In this document: piece after piece, positions 45,011 through 55,806 of the stretch
Layout of the letters: each line of letters begins with the position of its first letter
How positions within the stretch are numbered: the stretch's first letter is position 1
Assembly (NCBI GenBank): GCA_023053545.1
Contig: JAKZAN010000007.1
Location: 62,001 to 126,000 of the forward strand
Reading direction: 5' to 3'
Length of the DNA stretch: 64,000 nt
From: Lepidurus packardi
Lineage: Eukaryota > Arthropoda > Branchiopoda > Notostraca > Triopsidae
The notes under the pieces: generated by a model
Databases searched by the model: none
The model's input: only the letters and a program-made list of their open reading frames with translations
What the model was told of the DNA's origin: nothing
Made by a program: the position numbers and the translations under genes

Positions 45011-45876
45011 CCCACAATGAAAAGTATATCACGTTACCTTCTAACTCATCCATGTCGCATTATCCTCATAATACTATGAGTAATTATCGAACTCTATTAT
45101 GCGAACCAATACATGTCCCTGTAGATGAGTATGAGGTGGCTTTGGTGGAATTTCTATTTGTGAACAGTATGCATACTTTAAGCGAAGAAGAGAATTTTAT
45201 GATTGCACACAGTGAAATCAAATCTAAAAAACAGACTGATGGTTTAACCAAAGAAGTAGTAGAAATTTCATCGAAGGAAGAGCTAACTAAAATCAATTTA
45301 CACAATTTGGAAGTGTACGATTCTATAGATCGGTTGGTGAGCGATCTCAACAGTGGTCTTGACCGTATGTTTCCGACTATATTGGATAAATCTCGGAGAG
45401 TCGAATTTGTTTACCGTGACAAAAAGAAAACAGTGAGCTTGAAACTACCCCCGAGTTCCGATTTGGAAGCTTGCGAAATTATTTTACCGGCACGGGTTAA
45501 AGCTATCTTAGGGTTCATGGATCAGAACAAATTACGTGTGGTCAAAGGTCGTGGGGAATGCAATTCGAGTCTAACACCAGATCTGAAAAGTGGTGCTCAC
45601 AATTTATACGTTTATTGTGATATTATACAATCGAGTTTCGTGGGGGATACCAGCGCTCCTCTTTTACGCACCATCCCTCTTTCCACCGAAATGAGAGAGG
45701 GTGACCTAGTCTCAGTTAGTTTTAATCACAATTACTATATCCCCCTTAGTCGAGGTTACATTGATACAATTCACATCTATATTAAGACAGGTACTGGTCT
45801 ACCTGTTTTATTCCAAGCTGGGACAGTGTCGGCTATACTACATCTACAACGAGTTCGCTCTCATGGCGCCTTTTAA
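45007..45876 (+). CDS. Penton-like minor capsid protein
   Basis: 289-residue protein in the position and size range of the Polinton minor capsid (single jelly-roll, penton) protein. It has the early PHNTMSNYRTLLCEP block, VPVDEYEVALVEFLF, a repeated beta-strand pattern, and the C-terminal NLYVYCDIIQSSFVGDTSAP ... PLSRGYIDTIHIYIKTGTG blocks that I associate with this family. No signal peptide. It overlaps integrase by 4 bases and the core-protein gene by 14, suggesting compact co-expression with the other virion genes. Confidence 0.82.
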   Translation: MTHNEKYITLPSNSSMSHYPHNTMSNYRTLLCEPIHVPVDEYEVALVEFLFVNSMHTLSEEENFMIAHSEIKSKKQTDGLTKEVVEISSKEELTKINLHNLEVYDSIDRLVSDLNSGLDRMFPTILDKSRRVEFVYRDKKKTVSLKLPPSSDLEACEIILPARVKAILGFMDQNKLRVVKGRGECNSSLTPDLKSGAHNLYVYCDIIQSSFVGDTSAPLLRTIPLSTEMREGDLVSVSFNHNYYIPLSRGYIDTIHIYIKTGTGLPVLFQAGTVSAILHLQRVRSHGAF

Positions 45877-46426
45877 GGGATGTTTATCGGTTGAATGTTA
45901 TATGAAGGCGTTAAACCCACAACAGCGAGGTGGTGGAGGTGAAACTTTTTATCGAGGCAACCACCGTCAACGTGGTTATGGATTTTTCTCACGCTACATA
46001 ATACCAATTTTCCGTGGATTAGTAGCACCCTCGCTCAGACATCTAGTTAGAAATGTGGCTCGTGATGTCTCATCGGGTAAGAAATTGACAGACACCATGA
46101 AAACTCGAGGTATGGAAAGTTTACAACAAATGGGTCAAGAAATTTTGCAACGCAACACCAACGATGCAAAAGCTCAAGTTGGGCAAGGGTTCATTCAATT
46201 CTTAAACAAAACTCCTCTTCAACGACAGCTCAGTATGTCTAGCGCCACAGTTGTGAAAACACCTCGTCGTCGTCGTCGTCGTCCTCGTCGAAAATTAGCG
46301 GGTGCTGTGGCACCTTATCAAACAGGTAGCGGACGTAAACGTAAATCTTCAGCAGTCAAACGTAAAAAACCTTGTGTCAAGAAGCGCTCAATTAAACGAA
46401 AAACAGCCACCGATATATTCGGTTAG
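45863..46426 (+). CDS. Basic virion core protein (adenovirus pX/pVI-like)
   Basis: 187 residues from ATG 45863, or 174 from 45902. Features are a Gly-rich GGGGETFYRGNHRQRGYGFF start, a helix-rich IIPIFRGLVAPSLRHLVRNV segment that could be membrane-active, and a C-terminus very rich in Arg/Lys (TPRRRRRRPRRK and KRKKPCVKKRSIKRK) suited to DNA condensation. Gene order (penton, this, hexon, protease) and composition fit adintovirus core proteins. The family assignment is inference. It ends one base before the hexon ATG. Confidence 0.6.
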   Translation: MAPFKGCLSVECYMKALNPQQRGGGGETFYRGNHRQRGYGFFSRYIIPIFRGLVAPSLRHLVRNVARDVSSGKKLTDTMKTRGMESLQQMGQEILQRNTNDAKAQVGQGFIQFLNKTPLQRQLSMSSATVVKTPRRRRRRPRRKLAGAVAPYQTGSGRKRKSSAVKRKKPCVKKRSIKRKTATDIFG

Positions 46427-47719
46427 ATGGATACCATCCGCGAGGGTAGCACACCTTTCATTTCAGACAAACTAGACTTGTTGAGTATTCCTCATACTGA
46501 AGCTGGTATTAGTCAATCTAAAGATTTTATTGTTCAAACTCGCGCGTCAACCAAAGACAATGTAGCTCCTATAGAATTTAATTTTTCCACCCACTCCAAC
46601 CAATTTTTGGATCTGGAACGTCCCCAGCTTTACGCGCAAGTTAAAATTGTACGCAGCGACGGGGTTAATATTACAGATTCAGATTCTGTTTTTCCAGTCA
46701 ACAATCTGCTTCATTCGCTCTTTAGTCAAGTTGATCTGTATCTCAACGATACGCTTGTCACTTCTTCAGGGCAAAATTACGGTTACAAAAGTTTTTTAAA
46801 TTGTTTGCTACGCCATGGTGAAGAATATCATCGAAGTTTTGGTACTGCTGCTCTCTACATCAAAGATGAAAATGCTGACGTTATAGAAACCGGTAGTTCG
46901 TCTCTTTTGCGTAAAACTTTCACAGAAAAATCTAAATTAGTGGAACTTATGGGCGTCTTGAATGTGGATTTATTCCAATGTCCCAAACTGTTGCTGCCCG
47001 ATGTAAGCTGCGTCTTACGGTTACATCGACAAGCTGATAGTTTCTTGATTAGCCACAATGCGTTACCTGCAACACAGACTTATTCCTACAAAGTTGTTAT
47101 CGAAAAAGCTCAAATGGTGTTGCGAGTTCATACTCTCAATTCTGAATATCGCTTAGGATTGGAGAAAATGTTGTTGGGGGGTAATGTAGCCAAATATCCT
47201 TTTCTTAAAACTGACGTTCGCTCTTTTACCATACCTGCTGGCACCATGCAAAAAACTGTGGAAGATTCCTACCTGCGTCGCGTTCCTCGACGGATAGTTA
47301 TCGGTTTCTTGCCTACTAAAGCTTTCATGGGTGATTGGCTCAGCAATCCTTACCTGTTTCAACATCATAATGTATCTACCATAAGCGTGTCTCTCAACAA
47401 TGAAGAAGTTCCTTTTCCAAGTATTCCTGTTGGTTCTGATGAATACCTGTTGGGTTATTACTCGCTTTTAGATTGTTACAATCTAGTGAACTCAGAGGTT
47501 GGACTATCATTTGAACGTGAACTTTACCAACAGTACTATCGTCTTTACGGTTTTCAAATTATTCCCGTCACCGAAGGTTTTGGAATGTTGAAAGAGGGGA
47601 ATTTGAAAATAGATGTTCGCTTTTCTAAAGCAGTAGTCGATTCTTTAACTATGATTGTTTTTAGCGAAACAGATTCTTTGTTGCAAATTGATAGTGCTCG
47701 TCAAATTCTCGTTGAATGA
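46427..47719 (+). CDS. Hexon-like major capsid protein (double jelly-roll)
   Basis: 430 residues, the usual length for Polinton major capsid proteins that form trimeric capsomers. Landmarks are IEFNFSTHSNQFLDLERPQL near 45-65, VNNLLHSLFSQVDLYLND near 88-105 (a strong Polinton signature), a mid-region QCPKLLLPDVSCVLRL and second jelly-roll IVIGFLPTKAFMGDW ... NNEEVPFPSIPV. The frame is intact. Its presence means the element can in principle build virions. Confidence 0.93.
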   Translation: MDTIREGSTPFISDKLDLLSIPHTEAGISQSKDFIVQTRASTKDNVAPIEFNFSTHSNQFLDLERPQLYAQVKIVRSDGVNITDSDSVFPVNNLLHSLFSQVDLYLNDTLVTSSGQNYGYKSFLNCLLRHGEEYHRSFGTAALYIKDENADVIETGSSSLLRKTFTEKSKLVELMGVLNVDLFQCPKLLLPDVSCVLRLHRQADSFLISHNALPATQTYSYKVVIEKAQMVLRVHTLNSEYRLGLEKMLLGGNVAKYPFLKTDVRSFTIPAGTMQKTVEDSYLRRVPRRIVIGFLPTKAFMGDWLSNPYLFQHHNVSTISVSLNNEEVPFPSIPVGSDEYLLGYYSLLDCYNLVNSEVGLSFERELYQQYYRLYGFQIIPVTEGFGMLKEGNLKIDVRFSKAVVDSLTMIVFSETDSLLQIDSARQILVE

Positions 47720-47829
47720 GTTGATTAGTTATGTTTTCATGGTTCAAATGTTTGTTGACAGTGAACCTTTGAATCATCAATACACACACCAAACCTTTGA
47801 AGTGAATAAAAGTCTTGATTTATTTAGCT

Positions 47830-48390
47830 ATGAATACTAGCCAGCTTTATCATATCTTGCGTCATGACCCTGCTATTCAAAAACGTGGTTTTGAAACTTG
47901 GGTTATTCCTCGCGACCATCTTACTCGTCTCAAGTCCAACTCTGGGAAACCTTTACTTGTTATTTGCAACACTCACCCTCATCAACATGAAGGTGTTCAT
48001 TGGCTTTTAATTTATGTTCCGGCTATTGTCACCCCGCTGCAACCAGTTGAATTTTTCGATAGTTTAGGTCAAAGCATCCATAGCTACCATCCGGACTTTG
48101 CCACACGGTGTGGTTCGCACCTCTGGCAAAACCATCCTTTAACCCTTCAACATCCTACATCGCGCGCTTGTGGACAATGGTGTCTTTATGTGGCTTTACA
48201 GCGAGCTCGAAATCATTCTTTGAAAAATATTCTAATTCCTTTTCGTTGCAATAGCGGTAAAACTCGACTTTTACAACAAGATCGCTGGGTTGAAAAGCAA
48301 ATTCAACAAAGATATGGATTACAATTGAAACCCCTACGAATTGTGTGTACTGACCAAACCTGTCGAGCTTTGTATGATGATGATGAATAA
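47830..48390 (+). CDS. Adenain-like cysteine protease
   Basis: 186-residue maturation protease. Predicted catalytic residues are H57 (GVHWLLIY), D77 (EFFDSLG) and C118 in TSRACGQWCLY, in adenain order, with Q107 ahead of the Cys. I take ATG 47830; an in-frame ATG five codons earlier (47815) is less likely. It ends in an acidic DDDE tail. It should process core and capsid precursors during assembly. Confidence 0.93.
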   Translation: MNTSQLYHILRHDPAIQKRGFETWVIPRDHLTRLKSNSGKPLLVICNTHPHQHEGVHWLLIYVPAIVTPLQPVEFFDSLGQSIHSYHPDFATRCGSHLWQNHPLTLQHPTSRACGQWCLYVALQRARNHSLKNILIPFRCNSGKTRLLQQDRWVEKQIQQRYGLQLKPLRIVCTDQTCRALYDDDE

Positions 48391-48488
48391 TACAAACAAA
48401 TTTCAATACAAATAGTGTATTTCTGACAATGTCAAACAATACAGATGGTGTATCTCTATGTTATTAGAGACATTTGCATACCCCGTTA

Positions 48489-48785
48489 TTAAAAACGTGG
48501 ACGAAGAGTGCGACCATTGACAACAGCTTTTACTTTGGTTGACTTATGCTCTTCTATTTCAACATCAGAGTCTTCAAGCGCGCTCATCTGAGGAATCATT
48601 CCGATGGAAGAGTGAGGATTGGCCAACACAGGAGCTTGAGGGGAGTGTGAGCTGACAAGCACCCTAGCCAGAGGGGCTGTGCAAACGCAAGAGTTGGTGT
48701 TATCAGTGTGTGTGCAACAGTTGATAGCCTGATGAGCATGATGGCACACTCTCCAAAAAATCTTACAGTGTAGTGAAACCACCAA
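48489..48785 (-). CDS. Uncertain ORF extending from right TIR
   Basis: 98-codon minus-strand frame: about 70 codons lie in the TIR, then a unique C-terminal tail with ALEDSDVEIEEHKSTKVK and TLRPRF before the stop. It mirrors the ORF at 36734 and converges on the protease gene. No domain is recognised. It could be a real small protein or a chance frame. Confidence 0.3.
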   Translation of the reverse strand: MVVSLHCKIFWRVCHHAHQAINCCTHTDNTNSCVCTAPLARVLVSSHSPQAPVLANPHSSIGMIPQMSALEDSDVEIEEHKSTKVKAVVNGRTLRPRF

Positions 48786-49497
48786 CCATTATTTTGAATG
48801 AATTTGTAATTGTATTTGTTGAAAGAAAATACATTTCGAAGGTTAAACTTACAAAAAGTGTCTTTAACTTAAATGTCTATCTCCGAAAAAGTGTCATTAA
48901 CTTTAATGTCTATTTTTGAAAAAGTGTCTTCACTTAAATGTGTATTTTGTGAAAAAGTGTCATTAACTTTAATGTCTATTTTGAAAAAGTGTCTTTAACT
49001 TAAATGTGTATTTTGTGAAAAAGTGTCTTTAACTTTAATGTCTATTCTCGAAAAAGTGTCTTTAACTTTAATGTCGAATCTGAAAAAGTGTCTTTAACTT
49101 TAATGACTATTCTCGAAAAAGTGTCTTTAACTTTAATGTCGAATCTGAAAAAGTGTCTTTAACTTTAATGGTAATCCTGAAAAAGTGTCTTTAACTTTAA
49201 TGTCGAGTCCGAAAAAGTGTCTTTAACTTTAATGGTAATTAAGTTTGTTGGCGGAGGACACTGTTGTCGACACGAGAGCTGCTCAATTGTGAGGACAGCG
49301 CCAACGTGAAAGTGGCGGAAACGCTAGAAACTAGGTGTTGTCAAACCATACTGCGCAGGCGTCAGGGTGGGGACTAGGGGAGAAATGGAGGCATCCTATT
49401 GGTGCAGCCGTAAAAGGGGCGGGGCTTGGGGGAAATGGAGGCTTCCTATTGGTGCTGCAGTAATGGAGGTGGCAGTAATGGTGGTACCTATACTACT
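48575..49497. repeat. Polinton right TIR (923 bp) with 12-unit tandem array
   Basis: Inverse of 35760-36822. The tandem array (48850-49240) has 12 units against 16 in the left TIR, which explains the ~140-bp length difference. Confidence 0.95.
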
Positions 49498-49503
49498 CGT
49501 GTC

Positions 49504-52115
49504 CCGTCCCCACGCTTCTAGACGTAGCAGGAGTAGAAAAGACTTTTCCCCAAGTCGACCAGGTGCAGGTTCTGCTCCCCTTTTTCGTAGCTGTTGCAAC
49601 ACAGGACCTTCGAGCTTTCTTCCTCCTCTTCTCTCGTGGTCTCATGAGCGTCCTAGAAACGGCAAATAAGGAACAAGAATAAAACACAAGAACAAAAAAA
49701 AGGAACAAGAATAAAAACCGTAAACTAGGAATAAAAACGCTAAAACTCAGCTATTTAAACACTTGAAAATCAGTTTACCTTCTATGAACATATTACCAAT
49801 ATGTTCAAACATAAAGTGAACGCCTCGGCTAGGGAAAGAAACCAAAAAAAAACATTGGAAAAAATAAAAATAAGCTCTTACCTCTTCTGAAAAGTTTTTA
49901 TCCGGCCCCCAAACAGCAAACAGTCTTGGAAACACGGCAAAATCGCAGACGGAGCGCTAAGGGAGTGAAATGGAATGGAGTGAAAGCCTGTTTTCGCTGT
50001 TTTTGCCATTTAAGACCTTTTGCCATTTAAGACTTATTGTATTGTAACAGTTGCATTTTTCTTTTTCTTCTCCAAAAGGATGGCAAAACGCACGGGGATA
50101 AAGTTGGCTGAGCGAAACTGGATGAGTGAAAGGACCACAACACTTAGTAATACTGTTAATGTTTAAACAAAACTTAGTAAGGTCAAAACTTAGGTTAGGC
50201 TTGGTAAGCTTTAACAAGTTTGATTTGAGTCACGGAAAAACACGTCATCCCACCCACTTGACAAACCGAAAACTGGCGGACCAGCCGTGTATGCGAATGC
50301 TCTCGCGTTGAGCGGCATGGAACAAGGAGATGAATGCGAATGTATGGCACTGTGTAGTAAGTGGGAGCGAACAAACTTGAAAACGTTCGAAACCTAGTGA
50401 CGCAGGAATAATTTTGAAAATAAGCAATAGTGCCGCTTTTACTTAACAAAATGTGAACATATGCACGCTGCTTGCTTAACAGTTAAGCTTTGATTGCTTT
50501 CAGTTTGACTAAAGTCCGATGGAGTCGATAAATTTAAACTAAAACTGGAGCAAATTACCTGAGGCGTTTTAACAATACGTTTTACACATTTTGAATAGAA
50601 AATTCAAGGATTTTTGTAAAAGAAAAAAAAAAGTAAAATATTGGTAAGTAATTAAACTGTGGAGTCTGCGGCTCGCAGCCACATTTGCAGATTAAACTAA
50701 AAAAGCTTACATTTGCTTTAAAAATCGTCTGAATGGATTAAATATAAACGTTCGTTTACATTTATAAATACATAAATTTAATGCACACAATGCAAATCAA
50801 GCATTGAAAGCAAAATCACAGTTGATGCAACCCCAGGCATAGAGTATATTTATACAGCGTTGTAATTTCAAACTTGAAACTGTTCGATTTCCACGTCAAA
50901 ACAGAGCATGTTGTTGCTATGGCATGGTGAAAGGTGAAGGAAAGGGGGGAGGTGGCTAAATTGGCGTTTGAAAGGCGACGAAACGAAGCGCGGGAGAGCG
51001 GAGTTTTTGGCCAATCGCGGCAACCAGCTCCAGAGTTGGGAAAACGTGCAATGAGCACCCCCTTTTCATGCCAGTTATGCAAAGATGTTGGACTGTGGGA
51101 GAATGCATGCCCGTTCGTTTGAAATAAAGACAAACTTTTGAGAAAAAACGCCTTCTACTTTTTCTGGAGCAGAAGGCTCCCGTTTTCGAATGAACTGATT
51201 CACAATCTTTTTTCATCTTGGCTGTTGAATCTTTTTCACATTTTTGAATCCTTTGGAATCTTTTTCTCATTTGCTGTTTCATTATGCCAGCTGCAGACAA
51301 TAAAGCCTTCTTAGCGTGTTTCCCCTAGCTTTTACTGTGTAGATTCACCCCAGGTCTCTGGAAGTGAATCCGTTCTTTCGATTTGTCAAGAAGGAAAAAG
51401 GTAATTTGTGCACAAAGGTGCGACATGGGTGCTGCCCTCAATTAGTAAACGAGCCCTACATTTGTCTTTTAATTATTCAAAAAAGAACGACCAGGTGGGA
51501 CACAGAAAAGAAATACAGACATTCCTCCATTAAAAAGCCGAGGGTAGGACATGGAGGCATAAATCACGGGTTTATGCACGTGTCAACTGGGGGTGCACCA
51601 AAGTCACTTTCGAAGCAAGCTCATCGCAATCTGGCCGTTGACGCTAAACGGTGGTCTAGGAATGAGTATTCTAATGAGTATTAGGAGTTCCTAATGAGTA
51701 TTAGGAAAGGCTGCATTACAACCCATTTCAACGCTGTTTCTGTTTGTAAATAAATTCAGAGTGCTGTGTCTGAGATCGACTTCCATCGACATGCAATCTA
51801 GTCTAAATGTTCGTAAGAAATGCTTAAGTGGCTTCGTAAAGATGCACCTACAATAGAAGATGTCACTGAACAACAGGGATCTAAAAGAAAACAGCCTGAT
51901 TGCGATAGCGAACAGCGAGTGGCAGTCCCAAGCTCAAGAGAACGTAATACAGAAGAAACACCTGTACATTGTGATCCTGCTGAACTCTGTGATTCTGGTA
52001 TATTATATTCATAACTTTGCTTTTTTAAGCTCACGTTATAATAGATGTAGGTGCGAAACCAGACTCAGACGCAACGACAAGAAGAGAGAAAAGCTGTCAT
52101 ACACGCAGCAATTTA
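49504..52115. other. No recognised gene
   Basis: Flank of the Polinton. Its first bases should join 35753 in the pre-insertion allele. The longest frames (51364-51684 plus, 50956-51300 minus) show no family. ORF 51820-52014 begins MLKWLRKDAPTIEDV and is Ser/Glu-rich, vaguely like the N-terminus of some transposon-derived proteins, but too short to assign. Small repeats: aatgagtattagga at 51660-51705. Confidence 0.35.
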
Positions 52116-52340
52116 GGGTGCGTTCCAATTGGCGGCTCAACCCGGGTCGAAGTGGGTTTTCAACTCGGGTTCCAGAACTCGCCTGTTTCAATTGGCCAAA
52201 CTCGGGTTCAAAGCGGAGTTTGGGGATGGGTTGTTCGACTCCACTTTGGTGGGTTGAACACAGCAGAAGCGAGTTGGGGGACGTTTCGCGTCTGGGTGCT
52301 AGGTGGAGTCGTGGTTCCATGTAAACAAAACAAAGCTTTT
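52116..52340 (+). mobile_element. Left end of decayed Harbinger (MITE parent)
   Basis: Starts gggtgcgttccaattgg after a tta target site (52113-52115). The first ~220 bp are the reverse complement of the right part of the 385-bp MITEs. The opposite end was not found near 54240, so this copy is truncated. Confidence 0.85.
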
Positions 52341-52516
52341 CAAGCATTTTCACTCTTTTCGTTTACAGTTATATTATCTTATTGTATCGTGACATACAAA
52401 GTATTTTTTAGAAATATTATCCTTTCCTTAAATTTTCACTTTGTGACAGGTGAATTTGTATAAACTTTTCCACCGGCAAGTGCGTTAATTTTAGTTCGGT
52501 TTATTTTAATGCAGTT

Positions 52517-53160
52517 ATGGCTGACCCCATAAAAAAAGATCCATCTGGGGAGTAGAAGAAACGAGGTTTCTGATTAATCTATGGGCAGGGCCTGCTATGC
52601 AGACAAAATTCGAAGGAATGAAGAGAAACGATAACCTATTTAAGGAACTTGAAAACAAAATGCTTGAGTACAAGTACGTCCGTTCGTCGGATCAAATTAA
52701 GGAGAAACTCAAGAACCTCAAAAGGGATCATCGGGAAACGTTAAAGAAAATTTCACAAAGTGGTGCTGGTGACCTCAATATAGACGATAATCCATTCTTC
52801 GAAGATATGAACAAAGTATTGGGACATCGTCCAAGTTGGAATTCCCTTGAAAATTTGGATTCCATGTCTCCTGTTCCGTCCACATCTTGTTCCATACCCT
52901 ATTCCATTACTCCAATTGACGATCGTATAGATGACGACACATCAGCATTATAAAGTGATTCTGACGGTAATTACTTTGATCTATTCCTAGCACAAATTAA
53001 TTATACTTGAAAGTAGATACGCGTAACGAATCTTCAAGTTCTGTCGTGGGTAGGCCGCCTCCGAGAAAGTGAAGCAAGACAGACGATTTGAAGTCAATCG
53101 AGTCTCTCATGCAGGGCTTTGCTGAGCGAGATGCTCAGTTTTTGGAGCAGCAGAACACGA
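52517..53160 (+). pseudogene. Harbinger Myb/SANT accessory gene, decayed
   Basis: Begins at ATG 52517 and shifts frame near 52545. It then reads EETRFLINLWAG, a trihelix-type Myb domain through MQTKFEGMKRNDNLFKELE and KEKLKNLKRDHRETLKKI (frame 52597-52953). A likely second exon starts near 53010 with an in-frame stop near 53070. Same role as the gene at 15234, but clearly broken. Confidence 0.75.
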
Positions 53161-54169
53161 ATCAAAGAGGTCTCCTTGTTTCTCGCAAATGTTGTGTAAT
53201 ATACAGCATACATATATAACTCTGTTAATGCGGAAAATGTTTGTAGCATTCCTTTTCAGGAGACATCTCCATCGACCTTTCAGTTTCCCGAAGGCCCGTT
53301 CTATTACAATGCGATTACTGTTCAAAATGTTGTTGAAACGTTCCTTCTCGTCAGTAATCGCACGTGTAGGATACGGCTTCATAAGCCAAGATAAGAGTGG
53401 ATAAGCGGCGTCACCAATGATATAACATGGGACATTTATCCCGTTGACAAGTTTTCTTAGGGGGAATAGACGATTTTGCTGGCCAAGCCGGTGCAGTTTG
53501 CTGTTTGCAAAAATTCTTGCATCGTGCACCGAGCCAGGCCAGCCAACGATAAAACGCCCTGAGAAATCCACAACAGCTTGAACTACAACCGCGTACGTAC
53601 CCTTTCGTACACAGTAATAGTCAGAACTGTGTTATTTCGGTGCCAAAATAGGGATATGTGTACCATCAATGGCTCCAACACACTAGGCCAATTTTCTCCT
53701 CTGAAAGCTCGATATCATTTCTTGCAACCGGTCACCTTTAGGCATTGTTATTATGGAGTACCCTAGGAGAACAACCAGGGCGTCGCAAGTTTCGCGGAAT
53801 ACTCGCCATGCTGTTGTTTTGCTTGCATGGTAGCCAGAGACCGAAATTCGATATTTGTTCCTAGGCGCCATAGCGTGAGGGCAACTTGTTTTTCACAAGA
53901 AACGGGTACACAGAAGTTTTTTTTTTTTGGGTTAGGTTTTCTCGCAGAAGATCACAAATGTACTGGAAAGTGCGTCGCGTTACACGGATGTTGGTTTTCC
54001 ATTCTTTGTCAGTCCAGGTCTTGTTTATGATCTCCGTCCAGAAAGTTTCCGTCCTGCGAATTTTACGAAGTGATCGACGAGCAGCTTTTATTGTCAAGAT
54101 TTCTAAAGCCAGGGTGAATACCATATACAGGCGTTTCCTTCGAATTTCAGCAATGCTTGAAAGAGCCAA
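53107..54169 (-). pseudogene. Harbinger DDE transposase, decayed
   Basis: N-terminal piece 53861-54169 contains TFWTEIINKTWTDKEWKTN and RRTFQYICDLLRENL. The middle piece 53683-53871 has the HTH-like SKTTAWRVFRETCDALVVLL. The C-terminal piece 53107-53571 carries GWPGSVHDARIFANSKLH (second Asp), IIGDAAYPLLSWLM and RIVIERAFGKLKGRWRC (Glu). At least two frameshifts and a stop separate them. This is the same family as the 385-bp MITEs by TIR, so this copy cannot now mobilise them but a relative may. Confidence 0.88.
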
Positions 54170-54238
54170 GAGCAGCTCAGTGTCACGATTTTCTTATTTG
54201 TTGGGAAAGCCTCGCAGGAAAACTTGCTGAAATGCAAT

Positions 54239-55800
54239 CTAAAACGTACATAATATTTTAACGTAGAAATTCCTCAGCCACGCCGGTTTCTTCACACGAC
54301 GTCCGTGACGCGTCGAATATTCGTACTCTGCCGCGACGACTGCCTCCAAGTCTTCCGTCAATGCGGGCGGCTCAGTAGCTTCTTCTCTAGTGGCGTTGGG
54401 GAGCGTCTCAGGAATCTCTTCGTCACCCGTCTCTGTTGTTGGCGGTTCTCTCAGCTCAGCCGACTTGACTCCACGTAGGTTCGAACCGTGCACACGCTTC
54501 CTGGTGCGACCTTTCCGGATTACGTAATTAGGCGGGCTAGCCTCGATTACTTGAAACGGCCCTTCATAGCGAGCCGCTAGCTTCGGGGACGTGCCTCACG
54601 GGAACTGGCCCACCTTCAGGAACACCATATCACCCACGTAATGCTGCGGAACGGGATCTTCCTGTACTACCTCCGCGCGCCCCTGCAACTCACTCTCCGC
54701 TCGCGCACGGACCCACTCCAGTACTCCCTTCAAATCGCGGACATAACCAGCGCTGTAATGCGGATCTGGGCCATCCTGTTCTTGGTCCGTCTCCAACTCT
54801 GTCACTACTGGCGTGCGGCAGGTGCTCCCAAAAATTAGCTCAAACGGGCTTATCTTTGTTGCGCTGTGCTCCGCGGTACGGTAGGCCATCGTGAGGATGG
54901 GAGCCACCGGTCCCAATCTGTCTGACGCTGACTAACGTACTGAGTCAGCATCTCGCACAGTGTCCTGTTAAAACGCTCCGTCTGTCCATTACCAGCAGGA
55001 TGATACGGCGTCGTGCGAATCTTCTTTATTCTGAGCCTCTGACAAATGAGCTTGATCAATCTGGATTCAAAATTGGTACCCTGGTCCGTAAGGATACTCT
55101 TCGAAACTCCGTAACGACAGATGTACTCCAGTAGGCATGCAGCAACCGATTCCGCCGTCTGATCTTCTAGCGCGTAAGTCTCTACCCACTTACTGAACAA
55201 GTCGGATACCACCAACACGTAGCGCTTGTTACTTTCGCTTCTCGGGACTGACAAGATATCCATTGACAATTGCTTAAACACCTCCCCCAGGACTGGCACT
55301 GTGCCACGACTCTCAGCCACAGGCCTTAGGTTAGGCTCCACGCGAAGACATTGCGTACATCCCCGAACGTAGGCGCGCACGTCATTCTTCAAGCCGCACC
55401 AGAAGTAATGGGGCGAAATCCACGACAACGTCTTCTTAACCCCTAGATGAGCTGCTGTCGGCACGTCGTGTGCCAAACGAAGGATCTCAGCCCGAGCTCC
55501 CGGTGGAACCAACACTTGAGGGCGACTTGGTCCGCGCTCGTCAGCCGTGCTCCGCAAAACGACTCCGCCTCGCACCACGAATTTCTCCACCTCTGCCAAG
55601 TAAAATTCCAACTCCTTGGAAGGCGGCCTATCCAACTCCAATTGCGCCCGCTCTTCTCCGTTCGCCTCGAGGTAATACTTCAGCCATCTGAACTCCGGTG
55701 ATTTGACCGTCTCCTCTTCGAGCTTCGCAAATCCTGACGTCTGCCGGCAAACCCTGGACAAGGCATCCGCATGAGGGATCTTCTCACTCGGTCGATGAAG
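54239..55800 (-). pseudogene. Gypsy integrase and polyprotein C-terminus
   Basis: After the MITE, pol resumes with IVLHRPSEKIPHADALSRV (end of RNase H region). The integrase follows: CGLKNDVRAYVRGCTQC finger, D in LSMDILSVPRS, D in ILTDQGTNFESR, E in GNGQTERFNRT. A frameshift near 54900 moves the reading to 54596-54916 (YRTAEHSATKISPFELIFG). A further break leads to 54239-54493, with GRRVKKPAWLRNF near the end. It is inactive. Confidence 0.85.
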
Positions 55801-55806
55801 GACTAT

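Larger units (their letters stand above)
35760..49497. mobile_element. Complete Polinton/Maverick (adintovirus-like) element
   Basis: A 13,738-bp self-synthesising DNA element. It begins agtagtatag and ends ctatactact (the AG...CT termini of Polintons), has TIRs of about 1 kb, and is flanked by a perfect 6-bp duplication cgtgtc (35754-35759 and 49498-49503), the size a Polinton integrase makes. It encodes protein-primed DNA polymerase B, chromodomain integrase, packaging ATPase, adenain-like protease, penton-like and hexon-like capsid proteins, a basic core protein and several unassigned proteins. Apart from the ATPase and one doubtful ORF in the right TIR, all genes run left to right. No disabling mutation was seen in the main genes. 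Confidence 0.97.

Noticed and set aside
35754..49503. A free viral genome joined by misassembly
   Set aside because: The perfect 6-bp duplication and continuous flanks show integration.
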